Assembly: GCA_963665395.2 (NCBI GenBank)
Contig: OY762251.1
Coordinates: forward strand, 1 to 64,000
Length of the DNA: 64,000 nucleotides
Direction of reading: 5' to 3'
DNA from: Bin87 sp963665395
Lineage (GTDB): Bacteria > Chloroflexota > Dehalococcoidia > Lucifugimonadales > UBA3495
The position numbers and the translations under genes were made by a program. Under the pieces are notes generated by a model. It was not told the DNA's origin and did no database searches. It saw only the letters and a program-made list of their open reading frames with translations. Within the stretch, counting starts at the first letter, position 1. Each line of letters starts with the position of its first letter. Positions 1-9,271 of the stretch are shown one piece after another.

Positions 1-226
1 GGACGATGGCCATTTTGCCCTCATCCCACAGCTTCTTGATCGGCGCCATCTGCGGGTTGAAACCCAGCTCGTCGTTGATGGGGATAACCTGGTCGGCGGG
101 GATGCCGACCTTGGGCCGGGCGTCATGGTAGTGGCCGTTGGTGTAGGGAATGATCGTGTTCAGGTAGTCGTTGGCTCCGGTCATTTGCAGAACCACCACC
201 ACCGGGTCTTTCTTCGTCGTGGTCAT
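1..226 (-). CDS. DUF1501 family protein, N-terminal part (runs off the window)
   Basis: Only the first 75 residues are inside the window. The start is ATG at 226-224, preceded by a strong GGAGG at good spacing. The visible sequence begins MTTTKKDPVVVVLQMTGAND and continues with NDELGFNPQMAPIKKLWDEGKMAIV, the usual opening of DUF1501 proteins (a sulfatase-like fold of unknown function, often exported). It lies directly downstream of the DUF1800 gene on the same strand, and these two families are very commonly found as an operon. Here the N-terminus lacks an obvious Tat or Sec signal. The family assignment is firm, but the biochemical role is not known. Confidence 0.8.
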   Translation of the reverse strand, partial: MTTTKKDPVVVVLQMTGANDYLNTIIPYTNGHYHDARPKVGIPADQVIPINDELGFNPQMAPIKKLWDEGKMAIV

Positions 227-263
227 TTTGTCCCTCCATACACGGTATGGGATGTAGCATCCG

Positions 264-291
264 GTAGGGGCGAATAATTATTCACCCCTAC
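264..291. repeat. 28-bp near-perfect palindrome (GTAGGGGCGAATAATTATTC type)
   Basis: The palindrome lies between the DUF1800 stop and the DUF1501 start. Its arms are GTAGGGGCGAATAA and a copy of the reverse complement with one mismatch (CACC instead of CGCC). A perfect 28-bp version occurs at 15729-15756 inside a miniature element, so this is a dispersed repeat and not a gene-specific operator. As RNA it would form a strong hairpin between the two genes of this operon. Confidence 0.7.
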
Positions 292-304
292 GGTTAGTTG
301 ATGG

Positions 305-1708
305 TTATGCAAATTGGAAATCACGGGATGCGGCGATGAGGGCCAGCATCACGCCGGCGCGTTTTTCAGACTCGGCGGCGTCCGCCTCGGTATCCCAGCG
401 TAGTATTCCATGGTTGCGGGCCTCGTCCAGCAGTTCGGCGCGAGTGCCGTCGCTGACTTCCAGCGGGCCGACCAGTTCGAGGCAGGCGTCCACCAGTTCC
501 TCGGGGCCGAGGTCGCCGCGTCCGCGCAGGCGGTCCACCATGGAGCGGACGCCGGGCAGGGAAACGTCGCCGAGCAGGCCGGCGGCGAAGTTGACCCGGC
601 GCACCAGCGCGCCGCCGTCAATCCACTCGCTGCCGGTGTGCCAGCTTTCCACGCTGGGCGGGTTCAGCAGTTCCTGGCCCTGGTAGGCGCACTCGAAGGC
701 AAGGGCGTTGAAGCCGGGGCGTGGCGCATCGTAATTGCCGGCCAGCTTCACGGTGCTTATCACCAGCTCGGCCGGGCTCTTGACGCGGCTGTAGCGGGCC
801 TGCTTGAAAAAGTCGGAGTTGAACAGGACGCGGAGCATGGCCCGGATGTCGCCGTCGGATTCGTCGTAGGCGGCGATGAGCCGGTCAATGGCGTCCGGGT
901 CGTTGGGCGGCGTGATATTCCAGCTGGGCACTTGGGGCTCGTCGGCCACGAAGAAGTTGTAGAGGTGGCGGGCGAGGAACCGGGCGGTGGCGGGCTGGTT
1001 GACCACGATGTCGATGATGTCCTGGCCGTCGAAGTTGCCGGTGTTGCCCAGGAAGGTCTTTTCGCCGTCGTCGTGGTCTTCGGGTCGGTACTCGAAGTTC
1101 CAGTAGAAGCGGCCCAGGGGATTGCGCGGGATCTTGGGGCCGATGGTCCAGCCGGTGAAGGCGCGGCTGGCCTCTTTGATGTCGTCTTCCGAGTAGTTGC
1201 CGACGCCCATGGAGAAAAGCTCCAGCAACTCGCGGCCCCAGTTCTCGTTGATGGCGCCCCGATGGTTGCCGTTGTTGTCCAGCCAGAAAATCATGGCCGG
1301 ATTCTGCGCCAGTTCCACCAGGATGTCGCGGAACTTGCCCAACCCGACCCGGCGGAACATGGCAATCTGCTGGGTCAGTTCGGGCGGGTTGTCCACCTTG
1401 GAGTTGCCGGTGGCGAAGAGCTGATGCCAGAACAAGGCCATCTTCTCTTCCAGAGGGCGCTCCGTGGTGACCATCCGATAGACCCAATCGGCCTGGTTCA
1501 GGGGCGGGCCGAGGGCGCCTTCGTAGCCGGGCATATAGCGGTAGAGCAGTTCCGTGTCCACGGGTTCGAAATGCTCAGGGTTGAGCAAATCTTCCACCGC
1601 GGCCTCGTATCCCTTTTCGGACCGCTCCGCCAACTCATCGTGCGTCGCGCCAAATCCGGCCCGTCGCATCAGATGGCCCATCAATGCAATGTCTTCCCGA
1701 TTAGCCAT
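305..1708 (-). CDS. DUF1800 domain protein
   Basis: A 467-residue protein with the hallmarks of the DUF1800 family: HLMRRAGFG near the N-terminus, MALFWHQLFATG around residues 89-100, GRELLELFSMGVGNYSEDDI around 160-180, then the EASRAFTGW motif. The start ATG at 1708 has AGGAGG seven bases upstream. The biochemical function of the family is unknown. It is nearly always followed by a DUF1501 gene, as here, and the pair is common in planctomycetes, Chloroflexota and other environmental bacteria. No signal peptide is evident. The preceding 257 bases contain a short inverted repeat (CGTGT-N6-ACACG, 1741-1756) that could be part of the promoter region. Confidence 0.9.
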   Translation of the reverse strand: MANREDIALMGHLMRRAGFGATHDELAERSEKGYEAAVEDLLNPEHFEPVDTELLYRYMPGYEGALGPPLNQADWVYRMVTTERPLEEKMALFWHQLFATGNSKVDNPPELTQQIAMFRRVGLGKFRDILVELAQNPAMIFWLDNNGNHRGAINENWGRELLELFSMGVGNYSEDDIKEASRAFTGWTIGPKIPRNPLGRFYWNFEYRPEDHDDGEKTFLGNTGNFDGQDIIDIVVNQPATARFLARHLYNFFVADEPQVPSWNITPPNDPDAIDRLIAAYDESDGDIRAMLRVLFNSDFFKQARYSRVKSPAELVISTVKLAGNYDAPRPGFNALAFECAYQGQELLNPPSVESWHTGSEWIDGGALVRRVNFAAGLLGDVSLPGVRSMVDRLRGRGDLGPEELVDACLELVGPLEVSDGTRAELLDEARNHGILRWDTEADAAESEKRAGVMLALIAASRDFQFA

Positions 1709-1965
1709 CGTTTTCCCTCCTCTCAGGGACTATGCCATCGCGTGTAGCGCGACACGTTATTCCGACAATTATGTGAGCGTATGCTACGGAATAGCATGCC
1801 CAGTGTCAACAATCCGGCGACAAAAGAGAGGGCACCCGGGGTTGGGAGACACTGCGCAGCAACGGCGTTGGCACTCTCGGAACAGGGTTTCACTGTACAG
1901 AACTTGTGTGCCGCTGTACGATGGCGCAGAATAGGCGTCAAGTGGCAGAAAGAGGGAGATTGAAA

Positions 1966-4815
1966 ATGCCAAGAGGGCAAGCCAAGAAAGAGGACACTCT
2001 GACCGTTCTACTCACGCAGGAGCTCCAAAGGCAGGGTTTAGACGCCGAACCCCAGGTGCGGCTCCAAGGCAGGGGCAAAGGCTGGGCCGACGCGTTGGTC
2101 CGGCTAGGCAGGTTGTCTATTATCATTGAGGCCAAGACCGGACAGGGCGCAGCTCACCGCCAGGCGGCCTCTGCTGACTGCCGCAAGCGGATTGAGAACG
2201 GTCATTGCACCGCCGCCGTCGCCGTGTGCTATCCGTCGGATGCGACCTCCGCCAACTTTTCGCAAGCCGTCCTTGAATATGCAATCCTGGACGCCGATAC
2301 GGAGGATCCTGAATGGCTGTCCGGACAACCCCACGAGTTGGCCAGCACGGTCAAAATGGCGCCGGCGCAATTAGGCAACGCTGATCTGGCCGCTAATCAG
2401 TTGCGGGGCGAGTTGGATAAAGCGTTGGCCAAGCTGTCCTTCCAACAAAAGCAAGACTTGGCCCGCGCCCTGGATTTGCCCATCACGCCAATGCCTAAAC
2501 CCGGCGATTTCACCGGCAATAACCGGCAGGCCAACCTCGAAAGAGCGTTGGCCGCTTGGGAAGTCAGAAAGTACGATACCGCCGCCATCCGCGGTATGCT
2601 GGTGATTGCCAGCGCGATGATGTTTCACGCCCGGCTGGACGAGTACCTGGGCAACGAACTCGGTGATCGGCATCGTCCGCAGTTCGACGCCCGCGGCGAA
2701 ACCCTTACTCCTTACTCCGGCCCTTGGCCTCCCGCTCGGCTGAGCCGATGCAAGGACGCCGTCGACATCGTAGCCGCAGTGGGTGACGCTTGGGACACCA
2801 TCCTGGCCTTGGACTACAAGCCCGTATTTCAGACCGCCTTGGCCGGCCTGAAAGCGCCTTACGATGACCGCAACTGGCGTGATAGCGTCAAAATCGTCGC
2901 CGATGCCGCCGGCAATCTCACCAACAGCCTCGCCGGTGGTCGTCAGGACGTGATGGGCCGCATCTTTCACCGGGTGCTGGACACCGCGCCTTACGACGGT
3001 TCTTACTACACCGGCACCGCCGGCGCTGCCCTGCTGGCTACTCTGGCCATCCGACCCGATGACCGGGACTGGACCGACCTTGACGCCATTGCCGGCCTGA
3101 ACGTCACCGACCCTGCCTGTGGCACCGGAACCCTACCCATCGCTGCCGCCGCCCGCATCCGGGAACTGGCCGGCGACGTAGACCAGGAACGCCTGTCGGA
3201 AATTCTCGTGGAAAAGGTACTGCGGCTGTACGACATTAACCTCACCGCCACTCACATGGCCGCTACCACGCTGGGACTGATGTCCCCCTCAACCCAGTTT
3301 CGCAATATGAACGTTCACCGTGTCCGGCTGGGGCCGCCACAGTACGACCCTAATGGCGAACAGACGTTGCCGGCCCAAGTGGGCAGCCTGGAATGGCTGG
3401 AGACCAACCCTACCCTGATTGGCTGGCCGGAATACAGAGTCTCCGAGCAGATTGAAACGAAACAGGCAGAGGCGTCCCGACTGACCCCCGCAGACTTGTT
3501 CATTATGAACCCGCCCTTTGCTCGCGGCAGCTTGCGGTATGACCAGTTCACCGAAGAGGAGGAGAAAATCGTCAAGGAGCGGGAAGACACCCTGCTTCGA
3601 AATACGCCGGCCGATCGCACCGGTGGAAGCAATGGATTCACCGTTTTAGCCCAACGGCATATCAAAGCGGGAGGCCGTATTGCATCCGTCTATCCGCTTC
3701 AATTGGCGCAAGCCGCGTCCGGGCAAGGCATCCGGGAAATGCTGGCGAGAGAGTTTCATATTGAGTTCGTCATCGCGCTCAATGACCCCCAGGGGATGGC
3801 GTTTTCGGAAAATACCGCCATTGGGGAAATGCTGGTAGTTGCCCGTCGCTGGCGCGAAGACGACGATCGCGCGGCAGCCGGGACGACATTCGTCAAAATT
3901 CTTCGCAAGCCGACGACGCCGGCGCAGAGTAAGTTTATCGGCGAAGCTATCCTGCGCTGTCAGGATCACCCTGACTACGCCATTTCCCACTGGCCCCAGG
4001 AGCGGATGCTAGCCGGCGACTGGTTCCCGACGCAGTTCGTCCGCGATGAACTGGTGCAACTCTTTGTGGACATCAGTGAAAGCAAGTGGTTCCCAGCAGC
4101 AAGCGGCGACGACGCCGGACAGCAAGGGCCGGCGGGGCGCCGTATCCTGGACGCTTTCAGTCGGACCCGTCAAAGCTCTGTTCGGTGCGCTCTATGGGAA
4201 CACAAAACAGATATTCAACGAACAATGATGACAAAACCGGACTGCTACGTTGTAGCCAAACAGGACAAAGAAGGTTTAGCCGATGATTATTGGGCACAAC
4301 GCGGTCGGGTACTGCGTCCGTTTCGACTCCGTATTGCCAACACACGGGTCACTACTGTGCTATGTGACCAGCCTATTATGAGCGTTGCATTCGTACCCTA
4401 TCATCCGGAGACAGGCAATCACACACCGGAAGACGTCGAGAAAGCAACAGTCGTTTACCTGAACAGCACCGCCGGATTGACCGCAATGCTGGGAGTGGTG
4501 ACTAACCGATTAATTGTTTATCCACAGTGGACGAAAGCCAATTGGGAAAAGGTGAATTTCCCTGATTGGAGCAAATTGACAGTGGCACAGGTCAAGGCCA
4601 TGGCAGCCGCCTACGATGAGCTTTGCGGAAGTGAGTTGCAGGAATTCCGCGCAATGTTGACTTGTGATACCCGAAAGCGGTTGGATGACGCCGTAGCCAC
4701 AGCTCTCGGAATACCGTCGAACGTGATGGAAACAGCCCGCATCGCCTTGGCCAGCGAACCCGCAGTTACGGGCAAGACCTTTACCGGCGATGCGCTGGTC
4801 GGTGGGTTGTCGTGA
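1966..4815 (+). CDS. Type IIG-like restriction-modification enzyme (nuclease plus N6-adenine methylase in one chain)
   Basis: About 949 residues. I chose ATG 1966 because AGGGAG lies just upstream; an upstream in-frame ATG at 1906 has no ribosome site. The N-terminal 100 residues carry a PD-(D/E)XK-like pattern: Asp near residue 42 (WADALVRLG) followed by IIIEAKTGQ with Glu55 and Lys57. A helical linker leads to a gamma-class adenine methylase: GSYYTGTAGAALLATLAI, motif I DPACGTGT near 381-389, and motif IV MNPPFARGS near 512. The C-terminal about 300 residues probably recognise the target. No separate specificity or endonuclease subunit is adjacent, so it likely acts as a single-polypeptide system that cuts and modifies DNA. 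It could instead be a PglX-like methylase, but other BREX genes are absent. Confidence 0.75.
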   Translation: MPRGQAKKEDTLTVLLTQELQRQGLDAEPQVRLQGRGKGWADALVRLGRLSIIIEAKTGQGAAHRQAASADCRKRIENGHCTAAVAVCYPSDATSANFSQAVLEYAILDADTEDPEWLSGQPHELASTVKMAPAQLGNADLAANQLRGELDKALAKLSFQQKQDLARALDLPITPMPKPGDFTGNNRQANLERALAAWEVRKYDTAAIRGMLVIASAMMFHARLDEYLGNELGDRHRPQFDARGETLTPYSGPWPPARLSRCKDAVDIVAAVGDAWDTILALDYKPVFQTALAGLKAPYDDRNWRDSVKIVADAAGNLTNSLAGGRQDVMGRIFHRVLDTAPYDGSYYTGTAGAALLATLAIRPDDRDWTDLDAIAGLNVTDPACGTGTLPIAAAARIRELAGDVDQERLSEILVEKVLRLYDINLTATHMAATTLGLMSPSTQFRNMNVHRVRLGPPQYDPNGEQTLPAQVGSLEWLETNPTLIGWPEYRVSEQIETKQAEASRLTPADLFIMNPPFARGSLRYDQFTEEEEKIVKEREDTLLRNTPADRTGGSNGFTVLAQRHIKAGGRIASVYPLQLAQAASGQGIREMLAREFHIEFVIALNDPQGMAFSENTAIGEMLVVARRWREDDDRAAAGTTFVKILRKPTTPAQSKFIGEAILRCQDHPDYAISHWPQERMLAGDWFPTQFVRDELVQLFVDISESKWFPAASGDDAGQQGPAGRRILDAFSRTRQSSVRCALWEHKTDIQRTMMTKPDCYVVAKQDKEGLADDYWAQRGRVLRPFRLRIANTRVTTVLCDQPIMSVAFVPYHPETGNHTPEDVEKATVVYLNSTAGLTAMLGVVTNRLIVYPQWTKANWEKVNFPDWSKLTVAQVKAMAAAYDELCGSELQEFRAMLTCDTRKRLDDAVATALGIPSNVMETARIALASEPAVTGKTFTGDALVGGLS

Positions 4816-4895
4816 ACGGACCTACGCCGCAACCTACCTTTTCTAATCCGCTCCAACGATGCTACCAAGTGCGACGGAAGCGTTATTAGCCTTGC

Positions 4896-6545
4896 CTATT
4901 TGCTTCCATCGTTCAGAAGGGTTTGGGCCAGTTCCCTGGCTTCGTCCAGGCCATTGACGAAGCGTTCCTCCGGCAAGCGTCGGAAAACGTTGAGGGATTT
5001 CAGGGTGTCGGACACCGGGCCGGCTAGATTCAACACGATGCACTCAGTGTTGGTGGCGGCGGCGGCGGTGATGAGACGTTCCATGACCAGGGCCGCGCTG
5101 TCGTCCATGTGGACGGTGTTGGAAAAGTCGAAGATGACGACCTCGTGCTCCTCAATGTCCGAGCCGACCCGCCAGGCCAGTTCGTTGGCGGACGCGAAGG
5201 AGAACTGGCCGCGCAAATCGACCAGTCCCACGCGAGCCTGGAACTGATCGGCTGCATCGCCGGCGGCAGCGTCGGCGAAAAACGCCCGGTCCAGCATGGG
5301 CACCGAAATCACCCGACCCAACTCCATCCGCTCCGCTTCCCGCGCCCGGGCGAAGCCCGCCACGATGAGACCCAAAACGATGGCCGTAACCAGATCCACG
5401 AATACCGTGATGCAGAGGGTGAGCAGCATCACCAGCAGGTAATCGCGCTGAACGTAGCGAATGCGGGCGACGAGCCGCCAATCGATGATGTCCCAGCCGG
5501 TCTTGATCAAGATGGCAGCCAGAGCGGCCAGGGGTATCGGCTCGGCGATCCTTCCCAGGCCCAGTATCAAGGCCAGCAAAACCAGCGCGCACAGCACGCC
5601 GGAGACCCGGGTGACGCCGCCGGCCCTGATGTTGACGGTGGTGCCCGATGCGGAACCCGCCCCCGGCACCGCCCCCAGCACTCCGGCGGCAAGGTTGGCG
5701 ATGCCCTGCCCCACCAGTTCCCGATTCGGGCGATGGCGGGTGCGCGTAAGGGTGTCGGCTACCAGGCAGGCTACGAGGCTGTTGACGCAGCCGATGAGCG
5801 CCAGGGTCAACGCCGGCTGTAGGGACGACGCCAGCAGGCCCGCAGACAACGCCGGCAATTGCAGCGTCGGGAGGCCCGAGGGCAACTGCCCGATGGTGGG
5901 CGCGTCGCGCAACCACAGCGCCGCCAGCGCGGTGCCGACGAGCAGGGCAACCAGGGGTTCGGGCGCAAACCGGCGGAAGCGGTGGGGCCAGAACACGCAG
6001 ATCGCCAGCGTTACCAAGCCCACCGCTACGGCGTGCAGGTTGAACGCCAGCGCCGCCTCCGGCCAGGCGAGCATTATTCCAATCACACCGCCGCTCCGCA
6101 CGGATGCCACCCCCAGGAACGGCAAGGTCTGGATAACTATAATGATGATGCCGATACCCGAGGTGAATCCGGCGACCATGGAATACGGCGTATAGTTGAC
6201 GAAACTGCCGATGCGCAAAACTCCCAATGCGATCTGGATTATCCCGGCCAGCATCACGATGGTGAATGCCTCGGCCAGAGTGGTGGCGTGCTGAGTGAGC
6301 ACCACCATCATGCCGACCGTCATCGCCGCGGTGGGAAAGGCGATGCGGGTCGCCGAACCGCCGAAAATCGACGCGCATAGCCCAACGACTATGGCGCCGT
6401 ACATGCCCGCGACCGGGCCCAGCCCGGCCGCGACACCATAGGCTAACGAGACCGGCAGCACCGTGGCCGCCGTGGTCAGGCCGCCAAAAACGTCCCCGGA
6501 CAACTGCCTCGGATGGTAAAACTGGCGCAACTTGCTATACATCAT
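4896..6545 (-). CDS. SulP family anion transporter with STAS domain
   Basis: 549 residues. An N-terminal transport domain of many hydrophobic helices begins with DVFGGLTTAATVLPVSLAYGV and continues GLGPVAGMYGAIVVGLCASIFGGSATRIAFPTAAM, the SulP signature. A cytoplasmic STAS domain follows from about residue 430 (VGLVDLRGQFSFASANELAWRV...VVIFDFSNTVHMDDSAALVMERL). The family carries sulfate, bicarbonate or other anions across the inner membrane by symport or exchange; the substrate cannot be read from sequence. The gene stands alone, antiparallel to the upstream restriction gene. A miniature transposable element sits within 50 bp upstream of its start, between the gene and any native promoter, and could affect expression. 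Confidence 0.9.
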   Translation of the reverse strand: MMYSKLRQFYHPRQLSGDVFGGLTTAATVLPVSLAYGVAAGLGPVAGMYGAIVVGLCASIFGGSATRIAFPTAAMTVGMMVVLTQHATTLAEAFTIVMLAGIIQIALGVLRIGSFVNYTPYSMVAGFTSGIGIIIIVIQTLPFLGVASVRSGGVIGIMLAWPEAALAFNLHAVAVGLVTLAICVFWPHRFRRFAPEPLVALLVGTALAALWLRDAPTIGQLPSGLPTLQLPALSAGLLASSLQPALTLALIGCVNSLVACLVADTLTRTRHRPNRELVGQGIANLAAGVLGAVPGAGSASGTTVNIRAGGVTRVSGVLCALVLLALILGLGRIAEPIPLAALAAILIKTGWDIIDWRLVARIRYVQRDYLLVMLLTLCITVFVDLVTAIVLGLIVAGFARAREAERMELGRVISVPMLDRAFFADAAAGDAADQFQARVGLVDLRGQFSFASANELAWRVGSDIEEHEVVIFDFSNTVHMDDSAALVMERLITAAAATNTECIVLNLAGPVSDTLKSLNVFRRLPEERFVNGLDEARELAQTLLNDGSK

Positions 6546-6592
6546 TATCGCCGCTTGCAGCGCTTACGTCAGGAAGCCAAGACGGAACCGGC

Positions 6593-6808
6593 GCTCACGC
6601 ATACCCACTATGTCATTGCGAGCGTAGCGTGGCAATCTCGTCAGGGCGGCCGGGTCTTGCTGTGAACAGCCGTCAATACCGCAACGAGATTGCCACGAAT
6701 GCCTGGCGGCATTCTCGCAATGACAGATGTCGAAAGTGGGAACGAGATTGCCACGAATGCCTGGCGGCATTCTCGCAATGACAGATGTCGAAAGTGGGTA
6801 CGCGTGAG
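6593..6808. mobile_element. Miniature element, family C (GCTCACGCG ends), copy 1
   Basis: The left end GCTCACGCATACCCACT and right end AGTGGGTACGCGTGAG are inverted repeats. They are flanked by an exact 9-bp direct repeat GGAACCGGC (6584-6592 and 6809-6817), the mark of transposition. The interior has no coding capacity. It contains the dispersed 'CATTGCGAG...GGCAATCTCGT' repeat and a roughly 60-bp segment duplicated in tandem (about 6681-6800). Confidence 0.75.
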
Positions 6809-6836
6809 GGAACCGGCGGTAGGGCCAACAACGCCC

Positions 6837-7043
6837 CTAACCCGCGGGCCGTTTCCAATAATAGTACACGTAGCAGTCGGTGGGGTTCTGCGGCACAAAA
6901 AGGGGCATGGTTGACACCAATTCCCAGCCCGCCGCCCCGCGCTCGTTCAGGAAGTCCTCATCGACGGAATCGACGTTCATGCCGCCGCCGAAGAACCCTC
7001 CGGACCGGATCTGGATCTTATCAACAGTATATTCCCATTTCAT
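6837..7043 (-). CDS. DUF4177-like small protein
   Basis: 68 residues starting MKWEYTVDKIQI and containing VDEDFLNERGAAGWELVS followed by YVYYYWKRP. This is the compact DUF4177 layout (strand, helix with GxxGWELV, strand ending in a KRP-like tail). I placed the start at 7043 because the conserved MKWEY opening fits the family; the longer upstream reading comes from repeat DNA. The function of the family is unknown. It sits alone between a miniature element and a repeat-rich spacer. Confidence 0.7.
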   Translation of the reverse strand: MKWEYTVDKIQIRSGGFFGGGMNVDSVDEDFLNERGAAGWELVSTMPLFVPQNPTDCYVYYYWKRPAG

Positions 7044-7128
7044 GCCTTTTAATCCTCTGACGCTGTAGCCAAAAATCGCGCCGGCCGCAAACTTCAAACG
7101 GCCGGCACTGGATGTGTAAAGATTTATG

Positions 7129-7217
7129 TCATTGCGAGCACAGCGTGGCAATCTCGGCGAGATGAAAGCGACGCTCCTGCACGGGATTGCCACGTCGCTC
7201 CGCTCCTCGCAATGACA
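7129..7217. repeat. Dispersed inverted repeat (GTCATTGCGAG ... CTCGCAATGAC)
   Basis: About 89 bp bounded by GTCATTGCGAGCACAGCGTG and CTCCTCGCAATGAC, with GGCAATCTCG and GGGATTGCCACG inside, so the halves pair as a long imperfect hairpin. The same core occurs inside the family A, B2 and C miniature elements and alone at about 12485-12514. No clear target duplication was found around this copy. Translations of it give spurious CHCERSEAIS-type peptides. Confidence 0.7.
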
Positions 7218-7236
7218 ACGAACGGAAGGCCGGACC

Positions 7237-8781
7237 CTACCGACCGGAACGCAGCCAGTCGGCGCAACGCTCGCCAATCATAATGGTGGTGCAGTTGGTG
7301 TTGGCGCGGATCACGTTGGGCATCACCGAGGCGTCGGCGACCTTGATGCCCTCCAGCCCGTGGATATTCAGGTACTGGTCAACCACGGCCATGGGGTCGC
7401 TGGCCGGCCCGATCTTGCAGGTGCCGGAGGCGTGGGTGGTGTTGAACACCGTGCGGCGCATCCAGTCGTCCAGCGCCTCGTCGGAGGCCAGATCTTCGGG
7501 GGCGGGCTGCTGTATCTCCTCCACGATGGGGCCGAAGGCGTCGTTTTCCAGCAGGTTGACGCTGATGCGCACGGCCTCGCGCAGCCGCTCAACATCGCGC
7601 TCCTCCTCCAGGTAGTGGTAGTTGAGGGACGGCTGGACGTGGGGGTCGTTGGCGGACAGGCGCACTTCGCCGGCGCCGTCGGCCAGCTCCAGGATGCACT
7701 GGATGCGGACACCGCCCGGCTCGAAAGGATCGGCGCCACCGATGGGGGTGGAGAAGGACGACGCCGTAATCTGCATATCGTTGCGGTCGGGGGAGCCGGT
7801 GGCGGTATAGCGCAGGGCGGTCTGGGTGCGCGGCGCGAGGGGATCCTGCTCGTGGTCGTCGCGCACCTGGCAGATGACGGCGACGATGGGATGGTCGCGG
7901 AGGTTCCGGCCCACGCCGGGCAGCTCGTGGACGACCGGGATGCCCATTTCCCGCAGGTGGTCGGCCGGACCGACGCCGGACAGCATCAGGATTTGGGGCG
8001 ACGCCATGGCGCCGGCGGAGAGGACGACTTGGTCGGCCTCCATGAGGAAGGTCTCGCCGCCGCTCTCCACCTGGACGCCGACGGCGCGCTTGCCCTCGAA
8101 TACGATGCGTCGCACCACCACGTTGGGCCGGACGGTCAGGTTGAGGCGGTGACGCACGGCGCGGAGGAAGGTCAGGGCGGTGCTCATGCGGACGCCTTCG
8201 GGGTTGTTCATGGGGATTGGCCCGACGCCGCCGGAGTCGGGGTGGTTCATATCTTCGTCGGGCGGGTAGCCGGCTTCCAGGCAGGACTGGACGAAGGCGT
8301 TCTGGAAGGGCAGCCATTCCTGGCGCGGGAAGCGACGGACGGGAATGGGGCCTTCCGAGCCGTGGAAGTCGTCGCTGATGTCCAGGTCGGTTTCCATCTT
8401 GCGGAAGTAGGGCAGGACGTTGACGAAGGACCATTCGTCGTTGCCCTCGTCGGCCCAGCCGTCGTAATCCTCGGGGACGCCGCGGAGCAGCACCTGGCCG
8501 TTGATGGCGCTGGTGCCGCCGACGACCTTGCCGCGAGGCGCGGGCAGCAGCTCGGTCTGCTCCGGCGAACCCTGGGCCCACCAGGTCCAGTTGTGGGGCG
8601 CGCCTTGGGCGGAAGCGTCGGGCTTGTAGCCGTACTTCAGGTCGTCGGGGTAATGCTCGTATTCGGGATAGTCCGGCCCGGCCTCCAGCAGCAGCACCGA
8701 GCGGTTGGGGTCTTCAGCCAGCCGGGAGGCCACCGTGCAGCCGCCGGAACCGGCCCCGATAACTATAACGTCGTACTTCAT
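7237..8781 (-). CDS. GMC family FAD-dependent oxidoreductase
   Basis: 514 residues. The start ATG 8781 gives MKYDVIVIGAGSGGCTVASRLAE, the dinucleotide-binding GxGxxG motif for FAD; AGGTGGA lies upstream. GMC motifs follow: KVVGGTSAINGQVLLRG near residue 90, and QVVLSAGAMASPQILMLSGVGP near 250. The C-terminal catalytic region has THASGTCKIG (His) and NTNCTTIMIGERCADW (Asn). The family oxidises alcohols (choline, glucose, polyethylene glycol and others) using FAD; the substrate is not predictable here. It is likely cytoplasmic, as no signal peptide is seen. It may be cotranscribed with the upstream small gene (8893-9252), about 110 bp away. Confidence 0.92.
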   Translation of the reverse strand: MKYDVIVIGAGSGGCTVASRLAEDPNRSVLLLEAGPDYPEYEHYPDDLKYGYKPDASAQGAPHNWTWWAQGSPEQTELLPAPRGKVVGGTSAINGQVLLRGVPEDYDGWADEGNDEWSFVNVLPYFRKMETDLDISDDFHGSEGPIPVRRFPRQEWLPFQNAFVQSCLEAGYPPDEDMNHPDSGGVGPIPMNNPEGVRMSTALTFLRAVRHRLNLTVRPNVVVRRIVFEGKRAVGVQVESGGETFLMEADQVVLSAGAMASPQILMLSGVGPADHLREMGIPVVHELPGVGRNLRDHPIVAVICQVRDDHEQDPLAPRTQTALRYTATGSPDRNDMQITASSFSTPIGGADPFEPGGVRIQCILELADGAGEVRLSANDPHVQPSLNYHYLEEERDVERLREAVRISVNLLENDAFGPIVEEIQQPAPEDLASDEALDDWMRRTVFNTTHASGTCKIGPASDPMAVVDQYLNIHGLEGIKVADASVMPNVIRANTNCTTIMIGERCADWLRSGR

Positions 8782-8892
8782 GATTCCACCTGCATCAGCA
8801 TGGTTTGAGTATCCGCTAAAGCTCCGGGCAAGGATAAAGCACGACCCGGAGATTGGAAAGGGCGGCAACCGGCGCGCATTGCCGGGAGCCCG

Positions 8893-9252
8893 CTACCAAT
8901 ACCAACCGGGACTTTCGCAATCAACCCTGGCTTCACCGAGGCGCGGGCGGGTTTCGGTGTAGATGTCCACCGGTTCCGGTTCGGGGCCGTCTCCGGCCGG
9001 AAAGGCGGTGAGGCGCAGGATAGGATATTCGGAAATTTCCGGTTGGTAGCGAGCGTATATGTCAACGTATCCGCCCTGGAAAGGCGCCCGCACCGTCCGT
9101 TCGCAATTGCCGAAGGTTTTGGGCGGGTCGCGATCCAGATCCGCCTCGTAGAGCGCGTGGGCCTGTTGCCAGAACTCATCGGTGAAACCGGCGGCCCGAG
9201 TCGCCGTGTTGGTGAAAATATTCGGCTGAAAGGCCGCGTGGTCATCAGGCAT
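8893..9252 (-). CDS. Conserved-looking hypothetical protein, 119 residues
   Basis: Not recognised. The start at 9252 (MPDDHAAFQPNIFTNTATRA) lies 20 bp after the stop of the upstream Uma2 gene, suggesting an operon. The sequence is soluble and acidic to neutral, with a central FQGGYVDIYARYQPEISEYPILRLTAF segment that could form beta strands and a proline-rich tail ending SPGWYW. Codon use and composition match the neighbouring genes, which supports it being real. Confidence 0.55.
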   Translation of the reverse strand: MPDDHAAFQPNIFTNTATRAAGFTDEFWQQAHALYEADLDRDPPKTFGNCERTVRAPFQGGYVDIYARYQPEISEYPILRLTAFPAGDGPEPEPVDIYTETRPRLGEARVDCESPGWYW

Positions 9253-9271
9253 ATTGCTGCTCCATTGGTTG

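Noticed and set aside
410..1747. 445-codon plus-strand frame antisense to the DUF1800 gene
   Set aside because: The minus strand encodes clear DUF1800 motifs and a ribosome site; the antisense frame is a by-product of GC-rich codon bias.
6641..6898. Peptides such as CHCENAARHSWQS
   Set aside because: Translations of the dispersed repeat; this type of peptide is a frequent false annotation.
7360..8808. 482-codon plus-strand frame
   Set aside because: Exact antisense of the GMC oxidoreductase, whose FAD and catalytic motifs are intact.
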